A stretch of 7,664 nt of DNA from Labilithrix luteola (lineage in GTDB: Bacteria; Myxococcota_A; Polyangia; Polyangiales; Polyangiaceae): positions 1-7,664 of the forward strand of contig JAMFST010001072.1 in assembly GCA_026225435.1 (NCBI GenBank). The letters are read 5' to 3'. Below, in pieces: positions 1 to 6,148 of the stretch (position 1 is the first letter of the stretch; each line of letters starts with the position of its first letter). The notes beneath the pieces are model-generated. The model saw only the letters and a list, made by a program, of their open reading frames with translations, was not told the origin of the DNA and made no database searches. A program made the translations under genes and the position numbers.

Positions 1-69
1 GCACCGTACGACCCGCAGACCAAGCAGGGTTTCGGCTGTGCAGGCTGTCATTCGATCGCGATGAAGTGA
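1..69 (+). CDS. C-terminal end of a c-type haem protein (partial; cytochrome P460 or c'-like)
   Basis: Frame 1 is open from the left edge to a TGA at 67-69 and encodes 22 residues ending GFGCAGCHSIAMK. CAGCH is a CXXCH motif, which covalently binds haem c through its two cysteines with the histidine as axial ligand. A CXXCH only six residues from the C-terminus is typical of cytochrome P460-type proteins and of class II cytochromes c', whereas class I cytochromes c carry it near the N-terminus. The protein would be exported, because haem c is attached in the periplasm; its signal peptide lies outside the window. The stop is 26 bp before the dioxygenase ATG on the same strand, so co-transcription is plausible. 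Family assignment from 22 residues is tentative, although the haem motif itself is clear. Confidence 0.6.
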   Translation, partial: APYDPQTKQGFGCAGCHSIAMK

Positions 70-80
70 CCGCCGCGCGC

Positions 81-89
81 GGAAGGGAG
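81..89 (+). promoter_or_regulatory. Ribosome binding site that sets the dioxygenase start
   Basis: GGAAGGGAG lies 6 bp before the ATG at 96. The open frame also contains a GTG at 66 that overlaps the upstream stop (GTGA), but that codon has no comparable purine-rich site in front of it. The site therefore favours ATG 96. Confidence 0.6.
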
Positions 90-95
90 CGGAGC

Positions 96-992
96 ATGGC
101 CACGGATCTGGACGAGAACACGATCACTGCCGAGGCGTTCTGTCGCCTCGAGAACACGCCGGATCCGCGCCTGCACGAGATCATGAAGGCGCTCACCAAG
201 CACCTCCACGAGCTCGCGCGCGAGCTGAAGCTGACCGAGGACGAGTGGATGAAGGGGATCCAGTTCCTCACCGCCGCCGGTCACATGAGCACGGGCAGCC
301 GGCAGGAGCTCATCCTCCTGTCGGACACGCTCGGCCTGTCGCAGCTGGTCGTCGCCCAGAGCCACAGCCGCCCCAAGGAGGTCAGCGAGCAGACCGTCCT
401 CGGGCCGTTCCACGTCGAAGGGGCGCCGCAGCTCCCCTCGCACGGGGCAGAGATCGCCAGGGGCTCGGTCGGCGATCCGCTGCTCGTCAGCGCGCGGGTC
501 GTCGACGCCGACGGCAAGCCGGTGGCGGACGCGGTGGTCGACGTCTGGCATGCCGGCGCCGACGGCTTCTACGATGTACAGGACCCGGCGTGGAAGCTCG
601 ACGAGTCACGCCTGCGCGGCGTCTTCCACACCGACGAGGACGGTCGCTTCAGCTACTGGACCATCCTGCCGCTCTACTACCCGATCCCCACCGATGGGCC
701 GGTCGGCGAGATGATCCGCGCGACCAAGCGGCACCCGTACCGCCCGGCGCACATCCACTACCGCATCACGCACGCGGGCTTCGACCCGCTGGTGACGCAC
801 ATCTTCGTCGACGGCGACGAGTACCTCGACTCCGACTGCGTCTTCGGCGTGCGCAGCTCCTGCATCGGCCACTACCCGAAGCACGAAGCCGGCACCGCAG
901 CCCCCGACGGCTCGAAGCAGCCGAAGGCGTTCTACACCAACGACTCCACGTTCGTTCTCGAGCGCGAGCACGCGGCCAACGCCGCCGAGTGA
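96..992 (+). CDS. Intradiol ring-cleavage dioxygenase, hydroxyquinol/catechol 1,2-dioxygenase type
   Basis: This 298-residue cytoplasmic non-haem Fe(III) enzyme cleaves an aromatic diol or triol between its hydroxyl groups to give a muconate or maleylacetate. Residues about 1-95 match the helical N-terminal dimerisation domain; about 100-260 form the catalytic beta-sandwich. The predicted iron ligands are Tyr159 (in DGFYD), Tyr195 (in LYYPIPTDGPVGE), His219 and His221 (in RPAHIHY). Their spacing (36, 24, 2) equals that of the classical ligands Tyr164, Tyr200, His224 and His226 of Acinetobacter catechol 1,2-dioxygenase. Arg216 matches the conserved active-site arginine. The YPIPTDGPVGEM and YLDSDCVFGV stretches most resemble hydroxyquinol 1,2-dioxygenases, but substrate is not proven. 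The start is ATG 96, supported by the Shine-Dalgarno at 81-89; GTG 66 is the alternative. It follows a haem protein and ends 4 bp before the convergent otsAB-type gene. Confidence 0.92.
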   Translation: MATDLDENTITAEAFCRLENTPDPRLHEIMKALTKHLHELARELKLTEDEWMKGIQFLTAAGHMSTGSRQELILLSDTLGLSQLVVAQSHSRPKEVSEQTVLGPFHVEGAPQLPSHGAEIARGSVGDPLLVSARVVDADGKPVADAVVDVWHAGADGFYDVQDPAWKLDESRLRGVFHTDEDGRFSYWTILPLYYPIPTDGPVGEMIRATKRHPYRPAHIHYRITHAGFDPLVTHIFVDGDEYLDSDCVFGVRSSCIGHYPKHEAGTAAPDGSKQPKAFYTNDSTFVLEREHAANAAE

Positions 993-996
993 CGCA

Positions 997-3213
997 TCAC
1001 GTGAGCGAGCGCAGGACGGTGCGCGCCGACTGCCACGTCAGCAGGCGGTAGGTCGCGCGCGACGGGTGCGGGCCGACGTGCACCGAGAGGCTGCGCCCCG
1101 GGCCTTCGGGGAGCGCGGCGAACATGTCCTCGTCGGTGCGGTCGTCACCCATGGCGAAGATGCGCGCGTCGGCTGGTGACGCTTCGAGCACCAACCTCAC
1201 CGACACCCCCTTGTTGATCCCGTAGGGGCGCACCTCGACGATCTTGTCGCCAGCGAGCACCTCGACGGGGGCGTTGCTGAAGGTGTTCGACAGGTGCAGC
1301 CGCAGCTCCTGCGCCTGGATCGCCCCGAACTCCGGATCGGCGGCGCGGTAGTGCCAGGCGAGCGAGGCGGTCTTCTCCTCCACCCGCGACCCCGGCGTGC
1401 GCGCGACGAAGGCGTCGAGCACCGAGCGCGCCTGCACCTTCCACTCCGGGTTCTCGTCGCCCATCGCCCGCCACGGCTGCTCCGGCGTGAGCCGCGACCA
1501 GAAGCCGTGCTCGGCGTGCAGCCCGATCGGCAGCGCGCCCAGCCACTGCTCGAGCGAGTCGCGCGGGCGACCACTCACCAGGTGCACCTGCGTGTTCGGA
1601 CGCGCCGCCAGCTTCGACAGCAGCACGATGAGCTCCGTGTCCGGCCGCGCCAGCTCCGGCGCGCGCGCGAACGGCACCAGCGTCCCGTCGTAGTCGAGCA
1701 GGAGCACGAGCGGTTGCGCCGGCCGTTCGCGCTGAGCGTTGGCCAGATCGCGAATGAGCTCCGGCTCCCCCTGCGGCGGGCTCGAGTCGCGCACCACCGG
1801 CTCGGGCGTCTGCGTCAGGCAGTCGATGAACGCGGCCGCCCAGCGGTGCACGTCGTAGGCGAACACCCGCCGCCGCAGCCCTTGCATGCGGTGGCGCCGC
1901 TCCTCGGTGGACATCTCGAGCGCCGCCTTCATCGACTGCGCCACGCCGTCGACGTCGTACGGGTTGACCTGCACCGCCTCGCCCAGCTCCGCCGCCGCAC
2001 CGGCGAGCTCGGACAGCAGGAGCACGCCGTCCTCGTCCGGTCGCGAGGCGACGAACTCCTTGGCGACGAGGTTCATCCCGTCGCGCAGCGGCGTCACCAC
2101 CATCACGTCGGCCGCGCGGTAGAGCGCGATGAGCTCCTCCTGCGCCAGGCTGCGGAAGATGTACTGCACCGGGGTCCAGCTCACCGTCCCGAAGGTGCCG
2201 TTGATCCGCCCCACCAGCTCCTCGACGTCCTTCCGGTACCGCGCGTAGGCGTCGACGTGCATGCGCGACGGCACGGCCACCTGCACCAGGCGCACCTCGC
2301 CCCGCAGCTCCGGCGACGACGCCAGCAGCCGCTCGAACGAGAGCAGCCGCCGCGGCAGCCCCTTCGTGTAGTCGAGCCGGTCGACGCCCAGCAGCATGCG
2401 CGGCGCCTTGCCGCCCCCTTCGTGCGGCGTGCGCACCTCGTCGATCCGCTTCTGCATCGCCGGGCCGCGCGCCTGCTCGTCGAACGCTTTCGCGTCGATC
2501 CCCATGGGGAACACCCCGAGCCGCACCTCGCGCCCCTGGAAGCGCGCGTGGTCCACGTTCACCTCCACGCCCAGCAGGCGAAGCAGCGACGAGGCGAAAT
2601 GCCGCTGGTACCCGAAGGTGTGAAAGCCCACCAGGTCCGATCCGGCGATGCCGCGGAGGATCTCGTCGCGCCAGGGGAGCGTGCGGAAGATCTCGCTCGA
2701 GGGGAACGGGATGTGGAGGAAGAAGCCGATCTTCAGCTCCGGCAGCTTGGCCCGCAGCATCCCCGGCACGAGGCACAGCTGGTAGTCCTGCACCCAGACC
2801 ATGTCCCCGGGCTCGGCCACCTCGGCCACGCGATCGGCGAAGCGCTGGTTCACCCGCTGGTAGACCTCCCAGTCGCTCGAATCCATCGGGACGCGGTCGA
2901 TGAGGTAGTGGAACAGCGGCCAGAGGATGGCGTTGGAGAAGCCGTCGTAATACCGCTCCACCTCCTCGGCGGACAAATGCACGGAGAGGCAGCGGAGCTC
3001 GTCGAGCTTGGTCTCGAGCTCCTTCTTCTGCGCCTCGTCGAGCCCGGCCGTCTCTCCCGGCCAGCCGACCCACAGGCTGTCGCTCTTGTCGTGGTGGCCG
3101 CGCAGGCCCGTGGCCAGGCCACCCGCGCTGGCGACCACCTCGACCCCGTCCGTCCCGTCCTTCTTCGCGATGGTGACCGGGAGGCGATTGGAGACGAGGA
3201 TCAAGCGAGGCAT
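997..3213 (-). CDS. Bifunctional trehalose-6-phosphate synthase/phosphatase (OtsA-OtsB fusion)
   Basis: This 738-residue cytoplasmic protein should make trehalose from UDP-glucose and glucose-6-phosphate and then dephosphorylate the intermediate. Residues 1-470 are a GT20 synthase with SNRLP (8-12), [24 protein letters not shown] and [13 protein letters not shown]. Residues equivalent to E. coli OtsA Arg9, Trp40, Tyr76, Trp85, Asp130, His154, Arg262, Lys267, Arg300, Asp361 and Glu369 are present as Arg10, Trp51, Tyr89, Trp98, Asp143, His167, Arg279, Lys284, Arg317, Asp378 and Glu386. The usual HDYHL reads QDYQL. After a linker, residues about 500-738 are a HAD-type OtsB phosphatase: DYDGT (nucleophile Asp507, Asp509), SGR (Ser547), Lys668 and GDDRTDED (689-696). 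Both halves look active. The start is fixed by an in-frame stop at 3223-3225, 9 bp upstream of the ATG. No clear Shine-Dalgarno is visible. It converges with the dioxygenase and diverges from the kinase. Confidence 0.96.
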   Translation of the reverse strand: MPRLILVSNRLPVTIAKKDGTDGVEVVASAGGLATGLRGHHDKSDSLWVGWPGETAGLDEAQKKELETKLDELRCLSVHLSAEEVERYYDGFSNAILWPLFHYLIDRVPMDSSDWEVYQRVNQRFADRVAEVAEPGDMVWVQDYQLCLVPGMLRAKLPELKIGFFLHIPFPSSEIFRTLPWRDEILRGIAGSDLVGFHTFGYQRHFASSLLRLLGVEVNVDHARFQGREVRLGVFPMGIDAKAFDEQARGPAMQKRIDEVRTPHEGGGKAPRMLLGVDRLDYTKGLPRRLLSFERLLASSPELRGEVRLVQVAVPSRMHVDAYARYRKDVEELVGRINGTFGTVSWTPVQYIFRSLAQEELIALYRAADVMVVTPLRDGMNLVAKEFVASRPDEDGVLLLSELAGAAAELGEAVQVNPYDVDGVAQSMKAALEMSTEERRHRMQGLRRRVFAYDVHRWAAAFIDCLTQTPEPVVRDSSPPQGEPELIRDLANAQRERPAQPLVLLLDYDGTLVPFARAPELARPDTELIVLLSKLAARPNTQVHLVSGRPRDSLEQWLGALPIGLHAEHGFWSRLTPEQPWRAMGDENPEWKVQARSVLDAFVARTPGSRVEEKTASLAWHYRAADPEFGAIQAQELRLHLSNTFSNAPVEVLAGDKIVEVRPYGINKGVSVRLVLEASPADARIFAMGDDRTDEDMFAALPEGPGRSLSVHVGPHPSRATYRLLTWQSARTVLRSLT

Positions 3214-3230
3214 GCCGTGGTTCTAGCGCG

Positions 3231-3236
3231 ATTATC
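3231..3236 (-). promoter_or_regulatory. Possible -10 box for the otsAB-type gene
   Basis: On the minus strand this reads GATAAT, five of six matches to TATAAT. It would place transcription start only about ten bases before the ATG at 3213, which would fit the missing Shine-Dalgarno (near-leaderless mRNA). There is no recognisable -35 hexamer at 16-18 bp. It overlaps one arm of the inverted repeat 3232-3262. This is a weak call from one hexamer. Confidence 0.25.
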
Positions 3237-3262
3237 GATGACGCTGATCGCGCCATCGATAA
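3232..3262. repeat. Perfect 9-bp inverted repeat, candidate operator
   Basis: TTATCGATG (3232-3240) and CATCGATAA (3254-3262) are exact reverse complements separated by 13 bp. The arms are centred 22 bp apart, about two helical turns, so a dimer could bind both on one face. Each arm contains the self-complementary ATCGAT. The element lies 19-49 bp upstream of the otsAB-type start codon, where a repressor would block transcription. It could instead fold as a 9-bp stem with a 13-base loop in RNA. These AT-containing words stand out from the GC-rich surroundings. The regulator is unknown. Confidence 0.5.
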
Positions 3263-3293
3263 CCCTGCGCTAACGGCCAAGTGGGGTCGCTCC

Positions 3294-3319
3294 ACTCTTC
3301 GCGCTCAAGCGCAAAGAGT
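3294..3319. repeat. 26-bp near-perfect palindrome, candidate operator or hairpin
   Basis: The left arm ACTCTTcGCGCT (3294-3305) pairs with the right arm AGCGCaAAGAGT (3308-3319) at 11 of 12 positions around a 2-bp centre. As RNA it could form a stem with a TCAA loop and one C/A mismatch. It sits 73 bp before the kinase ATG and 80 bp before the otsAB-type ATG, between the two divergent genes. It differs in sequence from the repeat at 3232-3262, suggesting a different protein or function. There is no T-run on the kinase side, so a terminator is unlikely. Confidence 0.5.
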
Positions 3320-3392
3320 TCCGCTCGACCGTTCACCGGGCGCACCACGGCGTCTCTGGCAGAGCCAGTACGATTGCGCGCACGCCTCTTGT

Positions 3393-4256
3393 ATGAGTGG
3401 GCGCATGGACTCCCGTCTCGACCCGGCGGCCGCGCTGCTCGCCAGCGCCCGCGAGCAGCTGCAAGGCGCGCTCGCCCCCGCGGATCCGCGTCTCGCCGCC
3501 GCGACGGCGGCGATCGACCAGGCGCTCACCGCGCTCCAGGGCAACAGCGGCGACGCGCCCGATCCGCAGGCCGATGCGGGGCGAATCGGCTTCCTGTCGA
3601 CGGTTTGCCACGATCTCAAGGACCCGCTCGCGGCCGTGATGATGGGCTCCTCGTTCCTCCTGCGCGCCGATCGTGGCGACGACCCGGCGCGCACGCTGCG
3701 CATGGCCGAGGCCATCCAGCGGGCCGGTACACGGATGTCCTCGCTGCTGCAGAACCTCACCGACTTCGTCCACCTCACGACCGGTCGCCGCCACCTGGAG
3801 CACCGGGAGCTCCCGCTCGACCCGCTCATCGAGCGCGCGCTCGAGAAGATGAGCGGGCCGGCGGCCGCGGCGAGCGTCAACCTCGCGTACGGCAAGACAG
3901 GGCTCCACGCGCGCTGCGACGCCGACGCGATCGCCCTCGCGCTCCAGCACCTCCTCGCCAACGCGGTCCGCTACTCGCCGCCGACGAGCACCGTGAAGGT
4001 CGCCGCCACGGCCGATGACGGTCGCGTCGTCCTGCGCGTGATCGATCAGGGCTCGGGCATCTCCGCCGAGCGCTTCCCGCACCTCTTCGACCCCTACTGG
4101 AACGCGCGGCAGCGGGCGCGCGACGGAGTCGGCCTGGGGCTCGGCATCGTCACCGCCATCGCGCTCGCCCACGGTACGCCGCCCGAGGCGATCACCGCGC
4201 CGACCGGAACCACCGTCACGCTGGTGCTGCCGGCGGCGAGCGCGCCGTCCACCTGA
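3393..4256 (+). CDS. Soluble sensor histidine kinase without a recognisable input domain
   Basis: This 287-residue protein should autophosphorylate on histidine and pass phosphate to a response regulator. After about 60 unassigned, alanine-rich, probably helical residues comes the dimerisation/phosphoacceptor domain with the H-box CHDLKDPL (phosphorylated His73). The ATP-binding domain follows: N-box LLANAVRYSP (Asn190), G1 box DQGSG (Asp218), F-box FPHLFDPYW and G2 box GVGLGLG (245-251). All catalytic boxes are present. There is no membrane helix, signal peptide, PAS, GAF or HAMP domain, so any signal is cytoplasmic or comes through a partner. ATG 3393 has no Shine-Dalgarno; ATG 3405 (residue 5) follows GAGTGGG and may be the true start. 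It ends 2 bp from the convergent NtrC-like regulator, its most likely partner by position alone. Confidence 0.88.
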   Translation: MSGRMDSRLDPAAALLASAREQLQGALAPADPRLAAATAAIDQALTALQGNSGDAPDPQADAGRIGFLSTVCHDLKDPLAAVMMGSSFLLRADRGDDPARTLRMAEAIQRAGTRMSSLLQNLTDFVHLTTGRRHLEHRELPLDPLIERALEKMSGPAAAASVNLAYGKTGLHARCDADAIALALQHLLANAVRYSPPTSTVKVAATADDGRVVLRVIDQGSGISAERFPHLFDPYWNARQRARDGVGLGLGIVTAIALAHGTPPEAITAPTGTTVTLVLPAASAPST

Positions 4257-4258
4257 GG

Positions 4259-5662
4259 CTAGTTCTCTTCCTTCTCCGCCTCGATGCCGACGTGGAGGCC
4301 GTGAGCGCGGAGCTTCTCCCAGAGCGTCTTGCGCGACAGCCCGAGCAGCTCCGCGGCGCGGACCCGCTTGCCGCCGGTCAGCTCGAGCGCCTTGAGCAGG
4401 TAGCGTCGCTCGAACTCCTTCACCGCGACGCCGAGCGGGCGGAACGCCGCCGTCTCCACGCTGTTCACGCTACCGCGACCGGCGATGTCCTCCGGCAGGT
4501 GCTCCACGTCGATCTCGCTCCCGCGCGAGAGCACCAGCGCGCGCTCGATGGCGTGGGCGAACTCGCGCACGTTTCCGGGGAAGTGATGCTCGGTGAGCGC
4601 CGCCCACGCCGCCGGCGAGATCGACGGCGGCACCTTCCCGTGACCGGTGAACTTCTCCAGGAAGTAGCCGAGGAGCAGCGGGAGATCCCCCCGGCGCTCG
4701 CGCAGCGGCGGGATCACCACGTCGAGCACGTTGAGCCGGTAGAAGAGCCCATCGAGCAGCTTCCCCTGCTCGGCGGCGTCGCGCAGATCCGCCCGCGCCG
4801 AGGAGATGACCCGCACGTTCAAGGGGAGCGCCGTCGTCCCCGGCCGCTCCAGCGACCGCGACTCCAGCGCCCGCGCCAGCCGCGCCTGCGCCCCCAGAGG
4901 CAGCGCCGCCACCTCCTCGAGGTACAGCGTGCCGCCGTCCGCCTCGGCGATCCGCCCGTGCAGCCGGCGCGTCAGGTCGGCGGCCTCCTCCGACTCCTCG
5001 CCGTCGGTGCCACGCTCCTGCCCGAACAGCTCCGCCTCCACCATCCCGTTGGTCATCGCCGTACAATTGATCGCCACGAAGGGGCGACCGCGGCGCGGTC
5101 CACGGGCGTGCAGCGTGCGGGTGACCAGCTCCTTGCCGGTCCCGCTCTCCCCCGTCACCAGCACCGGCGCGTCGCTCTGCGCCAGCGTGTCGATCTGCTC
5201 GAGGATGCGGACGATGGCCGGCGACTGGCCGACGAGCTTGGACCCCACCTCGCGCGAGGCCAGCTGCGCCCGCGCGTGCTCCAGCTCCTGACGCAGCGCG
5301 CGTCGCTCGGAGATGCGACCGATGACACGCAAGGTGAACTCCTCGCTGTCGAACGGCTTGAGCACGTAGTCGTAGGCCCCCTCGCGCAGGGTCGCGACCG
5401 CGTCCGCCACCGTCGCGTAGGCGGTCATCAAGATCACCGCGGTGCTCGGCATCCGCTGCCGCAGGTGGCGGAAGAGCGTCAGCCCGTCGACCTTGGGCAG
5501 GCGCACGTCGCAGATGGCCACGTCGAACGCGCGCCCGGTGCTCGCCGCCAGCGCTTCCTCCCCATCGCACGCCTCCACGACCGTATGCCCCGCGTCGGCG
5601 AGGGCATACGCGACCGCCATCCGCACGGCCGGGTCATCGTCGACGACGAGCACCTCAAGCAT
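4259..5662 (-). CDS. NtrC-family response regulator lacking GAFTGA, with degenerate AAA+ motifs
   Basis: This 467-residue regulator has three domains. The receiver (about 3-120) is intact: acidic pocket Asp8-Asp10, phospho-acceptor Asp52, Thr80 and Lys102. The AAA+ domain (about 140-390) has Walker A GESGTGKE (171-178), ELFG (211-214), Arg309 in YRLNV and sensor II PGNVRE (362-367). The Fis-type DNA-binding helix-turn-helix is at about 415-455 (RAAELLGLSRKTLWEKL). In place of the sigma-54-contacting GAFTGA is GTDGEE (218-223), in an acidic loop about seven residues longer than usual. Walker B reads LYLEE rather than LFLDE, sensor I reads SSARADL rather than AATNRDL, and the first arginine-finger position is Leu303. 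Activation of sigma-54 promoters is therefore doubtful; it may act with sigma-70-type polymerase or as a repressor. The ATG is preceded by GAGG at good spacing. It converges with the kinase. Confidence 0.93.
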   Translation of the reverse strand: MLEVLVVDDDPAVRMAVAYALADAGHTVVEACDGEEALAASTGRAFDVAICDVRLPKVDGLTLFRHLRQRMPSTAVILMTAYATVADAVATLREGAYDYVLKPFDSEEFTLRVIGRISERRALRQELEHARAQLASREVGSKLVGQSPAIVRILEQIDTLAQSDAPVLVTGESGTGKELVTRTLHARGPRRGRPFVAINCTAMTNGMVEAELFGQERGTDGEESEEAADLTRRLHGRIAEADGGTLYLEEVAALPLGAQARLARALESRSLERPGTTALPLNVRVISSARADLRDAAEQGKLLDGLFYRLNVLDVVIPPLRERRGDLPLLLGYFLEKFTGHGKVPPSISPAAWAALTEHHFPGNVREFAHAIERALVLSRGSEIDVEHLPEDIAGRGSVNSVETAAFRPLGVAVKEFERRYLLKALELTGGKRVRAAELLGLSRKTLWEKLRAHGLHVGIEAEKEEN

Positions 5663-5982
5663 GGAACCTCGCGCTGCAGGCCGCGGATGAGGTCGGAGGT
5701 CTGGACAGACGGGTGGGGAGAGTGGGCGTCACGGATCCGAAACGTTTGCGAAGGACGCGCCATCGCCTGGTGCGAAACGTGCGCCGACTCTCCCGGCGTG
5801 CACAGCAGGCGGAGGACGTCGCCGTCACCGCGGGATCCGCACTCCGGGAACGCGGCCCGCACCGTGGCATTTGCGTCACCGGGACTCACCCGCGACGCGC
5901 TCTCGCCTCACGCGACGGCGCACGTCATTCCTCGATCTCGCGGGAAATATCGCACCTTGCGACCGCTCCACCGACTGCCGAT

Positions 5983-6054
5983 CAGACAGGAGAGCGAACA
6001 GGTGACGGGATTCCAGACAAGGAGAGGAGCACCTACAACTGACCAGAGAGAGCG
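5983..6054 (+). repeat. Three purine-rich repeat-like elements about 30 bp apart
   Basis: CAGACAGGAGAG begins at 5983, CAGACAAGGAGAG at 6014 and the looser CAGAGAGAGCG at 6044. The starts are 31 and 30 bp apart, close to three helical turns. The first two differ by one inserted A; the third is degenerate. They lie 95-166 bp upstream of the cyclase ATG, a usual place for activator sites. Purine-rich low-complexity DNA can give such matches by chance. Confidence 0.3.
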
Positions 6055-6104
6055 CACAAATCGGCTTCAATTCTGCCTCCGTCGCGCGAGAAGGGCACCC
6101 GTGG

Positions 6105-6133
6105 GAGTTGGAACAACTCTTGGAGTGTCCAGG
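6105..6133 (+). repeat. Two adjacent small hairpins just before the cyclase start
   Basis: GAGTTG (6105-6110) pairs with CAACTC (6114-6119) around GAA. Directly after, CTTGGA (6119-6124) pairs with TCCAGG (6128-6133) around GTG, with one G-T wobble. They share base 6119, so they may be alternatives or lie side by side. They end 15 bases before the ATG at 6149 and could affect translation initiation or be protein-binding half-sites. The loops are only three bases. No known riboswitch core is recognised. Confidence 0.3.
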
Positions 6134-6148
6134 TTGTGTGAGCAGGCG

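Larger units (their letters stand above)
5663..6148. other. 486-bp divergent spacer between the regulator and the cyclase genes
   Basis: No convincing gene lies here; the short open frames have mixed third positions unlike the neighbours and no recognisable motif. It must carry the promoters of both divergent genes, but I find no -35/-10 pair I would defend and no sigma-54 -24/-12 element. Contents seen: CGAAACGT twice (5738-5745, 5773-5780), a purine-rich repeat zone (5983-6054) and two small hairpins (6105-6133). From about 5940 rightward the base composition is less GC-rich than in the genes. AAGGAGAGGAG at 6019-6029 resembles a strong ribosome binding site, but no ATG, GTG or TTG follows within range. 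Confidence 0.6.

Noticed and set aside
66..95. GTG 66 start for the dioxygenase, overlapping the upstream stop as GTGA
   Set aside because: The Shine-Dalgarno at 81-89 sits 6 bp before ATG 96, and the ten extra residues do not look like the family's N-terminus. Kept only as an alternative.
1294..3273. Long plus-strand frame opposite the otsAB-type gene
   Set aside because: Arginine/histidine/leucine-rich shadow; the minus strand has every trehalose synthase and phosphatase motif.
3356..3374. Promoter for the kinase: small inverted repeat CTGGC-AGA-GCCAG followed by TACGAT
   Set aside because: TACGAT resembles a -10 box, but no -35 hexamer lies at 17 bp (CACGGC), and 5-bp inverted repeats are common by chance in GC-rich DNA.
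4936..5045. Frameshift or sequencing error explaining the lost GAFTGA motif
   Set aside because: The frame continues with coding-type GC-rich third positions into a well-aligned IAEADGGT, with extra length a multiple of three; no alternative frame restores GAFTGA.
5865..5874. Sigma-54-like promoter TGGCATTTGC
   Set aside because: The GG and GC dinucleotides are only 5 bp apart; the -24/-12 element needs about 10 bp between them.
5713..6042. 109-residue plus-strand frame in the spacer
   Set aside because: Mixed third positions, no ribosome binding site, arginine-rich composition and no domain.
4292..6148. Very long plus-strand open frame fused in frame to the cyclase
   Set aside because: The part opposite the regulator gene is an arginine/histidine-rich shadow with no motifs; the cyclase begins at ATG 6149. 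Long shadow frames are expected in high-GC DNA.
6002..6148. GTG 6002 as cyclase start, with an AGGAG-like site upstream
   Set aside because: The 49 added residues use AT-ending and rare codons (ACA, AGG, AGA, GGA, ACT) unlike the rest of the gene, have no recognisable motif, and would place the hairpins and repeats inside coding sequence.
5900..6148. c-di-GMP riboswitch in the cyclase leader
   Set aside because: None of the conserved core of known c-di-GMP riboswitches is recognisable; only short 6-bp hairpins are present.
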